Positions 6,397 to 6,474 of a DNA stretch of 6,474 nt are shown here, in pieces. Within the stretch, counting starts at the first letter, position 1. Each line of letters begins with the position of its first letter. The notes beneath the pieces are model-generated. The model did not search any database and had not been told where the DNA came from. It was given only the letters and a program-made list of their open reading frames with translations. This DNA is from Spirochaetaceae bacterium. GTDB taxonomy: Bacteria; Spirochaetota; Spirochaetia; Treponematales; Breznakiellaceae. The DNA is taken from contig JAISZQ010000391.1 in assembly GCA_031269165.1 (NCBI GenBank), positions 1 through 6,474 of the forward strand. The letters are read 5' to 3'. The translations under genes and the position numbers were made by a program.

Positions 6397-6474
6397 GTCA
6401 TTGCGAGCCGCGAAGCGGCGAAGCAATCCAGATAGGACATCCCGATTGGATTGCTTCGCTCCGCTCGCAATGAC
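6397..6474. repeat. MITE/REP-like inverted repeat, copy G, ending at the window edge
   Basis: The left arm (6397-6431) carries the ccgcgaagcgg side hairpin as in copy E. The right arm (6446-6474) starts with t instead of c and ends tgac on the last base of the window. Left arms of copies E, F and G are 129 and 125 bp apart, so these copies with their linkers form a higher-order tandem repeat. Confidence 0.85.

Noticed and set aside
6060..6426. Open frames of 103-142 codons in the right-hand repeat cluster
   Set aside because: They consist of repeated translations of the inverted repeat (such as CERSEAIQ and LLRSARND), a common false prediction from this palindromic family.

Overview
The window holds one large gene set between two repeat-rich flanks. 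The gene, on the minus strand at 1393-5985, encodes a 1530-residue membrane protein. It has a signal peptide, an Asp-box (BNR-like) beta-propeller, two Fn3/Ig-like modules, an IPT/TIG-like module, three membrane spans, a HAMP domain and a C-terminal SpoIIE/RsbU-type PP2C phosphatase domain. This architecture, together with GC-rich coding sequence, recalls the very long SpoIIE phosphatases of treponemes and related spirochetes. That placement is an inference from memory of the family; the window has no rRNA or other marker gene to confirm it.

Layout. Positions 1-233 are comparatively AT-rich, with no complete gene; they contain a 9-bp perfect inverted repeat and possibly the last codons of an upstream plus-strand gene. 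Positions 234-1392 are non-coding and almost wholly repetitive. They contain an array of about ten 63-65 bp units plus fragments, three copies (A-C) of a MITE/REP-like inverted repeat ending in gtcattgcgag...ctcgcaatgac, and a separate 125-bp element with 17-bp perfect terminal inverted repeats lying inside one array unit. Positions 1393-5985 are the phosphatase gene. Positions 5986-6059 are its short upstream region, with a -10-like TATGAT and no convincing Shine-Dalgarno sequence. Positions 6060-6474 carry four more copies (D-G) of the same inverted repeat as a different subtype, joined by 21-bp and about 127-bp tandem repeats. The last base of the window is the last base of copy G.

How it works together. 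The phosphatase most likely senses an extracytoplasmic signal and dephosphorylates a cytoplasmic STAS anti-sigma-factor antagonist or a similar protein (partner switching). No kinase, antagonist or sigma factor gene is present here. The most unusual material is in the repeats. The 64-bp array has a stem at each unit junction that is kept by G-U wobbles and a few paired substitutions. The inverted repeats keep a mini-hairpin inside each arm although its sequence differs between subtypes. Both points come from reading by eye and need genome-wide and structural testing.
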